This document shows, piece by piece, positions 43,088 through 45,528 of a stretch of DNA of 45,528 nucleotides (positions within the stretch are counted from its first letter, which is position 1; each line of letters opens with the position of its first letter). Source of the stretch: Candidatus Poribacteria bacterium. GTDB taxonomy: Bacteria > Poribacteria > DTPJ01 > WJIO01. Under the pieces are notes generated by a model. That model had not been told where the DNA came from and ran no database searches. It saw nothing but the letters and a program-made list of their open reading frames with translations. Where the stretch lies: assembly GCA_014730235.1 (NCBI GenBank), contig WJIO01000416.1, positions 1 to 45,528 on the forward strand. Direction: 5' to 3'. A program made the position numbers and the translations under genes.

Positions 43088-43762
43088 TTATTTTAAGTAT
43101 TCTTCCTTTAACTCCGGGTTATAAGGAGCGCGTCGGCCCGGGCATTTTTCTCTTGGGCATAACTGGCAGTTTACGTAATCGGTTTCTGTCTGAAAATATA
43201 ATCCCGAGACAGACTTTATTGGCATCATCAGGCAACTGTCTGTTAGTTTTACACCAATAAGCTTTTCCACATCACCGAAGAGAGAGAAGAGCTTGTGTTG
43301 TTCAGATATTGGCCAGTCTTCCAGAGAACCGGGGTTCATGGCTGACATCTTTCCGGGCCTGTATTTTTCGTCAATTTGCTGTCGCAAATGCCGCATGGCT
43401 TCACCCAGGGCCATTTGCTTTATAGTGTCCAGCATGAAATGCAACATCAATTCATCGGCGGGTATATCCAGTTTTTCCACCTCTATTCCGCACGTGGCGA
43501 TATAGGGAAATGTTCTTTCTACTTTGTCCAGATTTACCCTGAGAATACGGCTTGAGAATTCTACTCCTGAGATAGTAACGCTGTCATCAGAACGTGAATC
43601 TATGTATTTAATATCAAAAATGGCTTTAGGACAAAGCACAGGTAATGCTAATTCCAGAAGTTTTTCCACATCCTGGAGATATTTGTCATCCTGATCCATG
43701 TGCAGGCGTTTTAACACCTGAGTCGGACTTATTTCTACTTTTATATTATCAATTATTTCCAT
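43088..43762 (-). CDS. MetH-activation-domain-like protein with C-terminal Cys cluster
   Basis: I choose ATG 43762 (AGAGGT 6-7 bases upstream; an in-frame TTG at 43783 lacks a site), giving 224 residues. The sequence matches the S-adenosylmethionine-binding activation domain of cobalamin-dependent methionine synthase: MNPGSLEDWPISEQHKLF and MMPIKSVSGLYF correspond to its AdoMet-binding segments. It is free-standing, and ends in a cysteine cluster C-x2-C-x4-C (NCQLCPREKCPGRRAPY). Similar stand-alone proteins occur in anaerobes beside or away from corrinoid methyltransferases, where they may reactivate the cobalamin. The Cys cluster may bind iron-sulfur. No metH is in the window; the URO-D-like gene at 26159 is a possible, distant partner. 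Confidence 0.8.
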   Translation of the reverse strand: MEIIDNIKVEISPTQVLKRLHMDQDDKYLQDVEKLLELALPVLCPKAIFDIKYIDSRSDDSVTISGVEFSSRILRVNLDKVERTFPYIATCGIEVEKLDIPADELMLHFMLDTIKQMALGEAMRHLRQQIDEKYRPGKMSAMNPGSLEDWPISEQHKLFSLFGDVEKLIGVKLTDSCLMMPIKSVSGLYFQTETDYVNCQLCPREKCPGRRAPYNPELKEEYLK

Positions 43763-43798
43763 TTGCTGACCTCTATGGTACAATATGATACAATAAAG

Positions 43799-43827
43799 TT
43801 GCTGGATTTTGTGGGTTAGTGTATACT
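43799..43827 (+). promoter_or_regulatory. Candidate promoter of the third kinase gene
   Basis: TTGCTG (43799-43804), a 17-base spacer, TATACT (43822-43827), about 30 bases before ATG 43859. The -10 box is good and the -35 box is weak. Confidence 0.45.
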
Positions 43828-43858
43828 AGATTAAACAAAAAATCAACAGGAATTTTAA

Positions 43859-45352
43859 ATGAAAGCAAATCGAAAAACATCTGCATTGAAATTTAAAAGC
43901 AAATTAATCATGGTTTTTGCGTTTATCTGCCTTATTCCCACTGTATCCCTTGTGCTTGTATCGCAGTTAATGATTTACCAGAGTGTTAATCACTGGAAAG
44001 TTGTTTCCAGATCACTGCGGGAACTGCTGGTGGTTCCCATGAGCGAGGATGCCATGCAGTTAGCTTCTGATCCTGGTCTTATTGATGCACTTATAAAAAA
44101 CGAAGATATAACTGAAAATGATGTTGTTCTGGGTGGAAACTACATAATTGTGGTATATAATGAACAAGGAGAGCGAGTTTTTATAAACAGGGATGACGAG
44201 GCATTGAAAGAGCAACTGGCTTCCCTTGAAAAATCCAGACTTCCGCCAATTGAGGAATTTCGTCCCGGTGAAATTATTATTACCGGTGCTATCAAAATAC
44301 ATAAGGAGGAACTTGCACTTAATGCGGTCTTATGTGAAATACCGGAAACAGGAGAAGCTGTTGGCGTGGCGGCTGTGGGTAGATTTATTCCCTCTTCGCC
44401 AACAGATATTGGAACTACTACCCTTGTAATTATACTTATACTTGTGGCCGTTCTTGTGTTTATTATTTCAATATGGATCAGTTCCCTTGTGGCTAAGGAG
44501 ATAACAAATCCCATACAAAAGCTGGTGGATGGCACTCAAGAGCTTGCTAAGGGAAATCTTAATTATCATGTAAAAGTAGATGCCAGGGATGAAATGGGGA
44601 TTCTGGCTGATTCTTTTAACTACATGACAGGCAAATTAAAAACAAACGCGGAGGAATTGAAAAGGGCTGAAAAGGCTGCTGCATGGCAGGAGGTGGCCCA
44701 GAAGCTTGCTCATGAAATAAAGAATCCATTGACTCCTATTCAACTCTGTACCGAAAGACTCAAAAGACGTTATCAATCCCGAAGGGAAGGTTATGAGGAA
44801 GTACTAGAAGAATGTTCGTCAACTATCCTCAGGGAAGTGGATAGACTGAGGAAACTGTTGGATGAATTTTCACGACTGGCCCGTATGCCCCAGATCGATC
44901 CTGTTACAGGGGATGTGAACTCTGTTGTGCAGGATGCGTTAAATTTATATGGTAATTTTCCTGAAAATATTGAAATAATTACAGACTATGGCAGGGAAAT
45001 TCCCTTAACCAGTATTGATCAGGAGCAAATGGAAAGGGCTTTTTTTAACATAATAAAAAACGCTGTAGAAGCTATGGAGAAAACTGGTGGAAAGCTTAAA
45101 ATAAAGACAGGTATACATGAAGACTCAGGTAATATAATGGTTACTGTATCCGATACGGGATCCGGTATGTCGGCGGATGCTATGGAAAAACTCTTTACCC
45201 CGCATTTCTCTACAAAAAAAGGTGGAACTGGTTTAGGACTTGCCATTGTTAAAAAGATAATCGACGACCATAACGGAGATATTACTGTTGAGAGTGAAAA
45301 GGGAAAATGTACAGTATTTACTGTTATAATACCTGTATTGGAAGGAGCATAG
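43859..45352 (+). CDS. NtrY-like membrane sensor histidine kinase
   Basis: The 497-residue kinase has a membrane segment near residues 18-40 (LIMVFAFICLIPTVSLVLVSQ), an extracytoplasmic sensor of about 140 residues, a second membrane segment near 183-207 (TTLVIILILVAVLVFIISIWI), and HAMP (ELAKGNLNYHVKVDARDEMG in part). HisKA follows with H285 in KLAHEIKNPLTPIQLCTERL. HATPase has NIIKNAVEAME, DTGSGM and GTGLGLAIV. The AAWQEVAQKLAHEIKNPLTPIQL block is characteristic of NtrY-type kinases. It is paired with the response regulator gene that begins 5 bases after its stop. Confidence 0.92.
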   Translation: MKANRKTSALKFKSKLIMVFAFICLIPTVSLVLVSQLMIYQSVNHWKVVSRSLRELLVVPMSEDAMQLASDPGLIDALIKNEDITENDVVLGGNYIIVVYNEQGERVFINRDDEALKEQLASLEKSRLPPIEEFRPGEIIITGAIKIHKEELALNAVLCEIPETGEAVGVAAVGRFIPSSPTDIGTTTLVIILILVAVLVFIISIWISSLVAKEITNPIQKLVDGTQELAKGNLNYHVKVDARDEMGILADSFNYMTGKLKTNAEELKRAEKAAAWQEVAQKLAHEIKNPLTPIQLCTERLKRRYQSRREGYEEVLEECSSTILREVDRLRKLLDEFSRLARMPQIDPVTGDVNSVVQDALNLYGNFPENIEIITDYGREIPLTSIDQEQMERAFFNIIKNAVEAMEKTGGKLKIKTGIHEDSGNIMVTVSDTGSGMSADAMEKLFTPHFSTKKGGTGLGLAIVKKIIDDHNGDITVESEKGKCTVFTVIIPVLEGA

Positions 45353-45356
45353 ATTA

Positions 45357-45528
45357 ATGGATGATGTAAACATCCTTGTTGTTGATGACGAACCGGGAGT
45401 CCGATCATCTGTCAAAGGTGTTCTGGAGGATGAGGGATTTCAGGTTAATACCGTTTCCAGCGGGGAAGAGGCCCTGGAAAGTATTAAAGATATAAAACCC
45501 GATGTAGTTTTGCTGGATGTGCTTATGC
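45357..45528 (+). CDS. Response regulator, N-terminal part (cut by window end)
   Basis: ATG 45357 follows GGAGC. The visible 57 residues are a receiver domain: VNILVVDDEPGVRSSVKGVL, the acidic pocket DDE, and phospho-acceptor D54 in VLLDVLM. The output domain is outside the window. Because it follows an NtrY-like kinase it is probably an NtrX/NtrC-type sigma-54 activator, but this cannot be seen. Confidence 0.88.
   Translation, partial: MDDVNILVVDDEPGVRSSVKGVLEDEGFQVNTVSSGEEALESIKDIKPDVVLLDVLM

Overview
The window reads as a single bacterial chromosome segment, moderately AT-rich by eye, with long intergenic gaps, frequent TTG/GTG starts after strong Shine-Dalgarno sites, and many Sec-exported proteins. 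The gene set (a probable Re-type citrate synthase with an aconitase-family partner, three NtrB/NtrC-like pairs, DUF1080, URO-D-like, heparinase II/III and Gfo/Idh/MocA genes, a radical SAM/SPASM peptide maturase, giant Ca-loop surface protein) fits an uncultured, probably anaerobic Gram-negative bacterium of a candidate phylum. Poribacteria or a neighbour is my guess, at low confidence. I saw no rRNA, tRNA, phage, transposase or CRISPR.

Layout. 1-4655: operon of an exported 14-blade WD40 protein (left end cut by the window), an NtrB-like kinase and an NtrC-like sigma-54 activator. 5017-7973: three secreted proteins, two of them tandem paralogues, all ending in the same short LTT(T/S)WG tail. 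8392-11698: promoter, structured leader, a citrate-synthase-like enzyme fused to a Cache sensor domain, and an aconitase-family large subunit. 11929-14790: second kinase/activator pair. 15085-17766: PcrA-type helicase and GatC. 17786-22587, minus strand: a candidate RiPP system made of a family 2 glycosyltransferase, a radical SAM/SPASM maturase, an HTH-peptide-binding-protein fusion, and a 54-residue precursor ending CCATSYTNYGG. 23010-25454: tandem DUF4139-like proteins. 25600-31417: glycan-catabolism-like operon. 31547-32200: PhoU. 32772-35549: double VWA membrane protein. 35642-42877: 2411-residue protein with about 30 Ca-binding-type loops. 43088-43762: corrinoid activation protein. 43859-45528: third kinase and a regulator cut by the right edge.

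Nearly every long gap is occupied by copies of a dispersed palindromic element (12 found, none inside a gene). Its hairpin core is shared, but the flanking arms come from at least two families and are mixed between copies, as if elements recombine at the core.

The most promising undescribed system is the peptide locus at 17786-22587. The precursor gene is short and easily overlooked. It has its own promoter, an operator-like inverted repeat overlapping the -35 box and repeated inside the gene, and leader and trailer sequences that can pair with each other just before a T-run. The modification operon has a near-consensus promoter with a perfect palindrome between its -35 and -10 boxes. Also worth attention are the shared LTTTWG tail, the Cache-enzyme fusion and the giant repeat protein.
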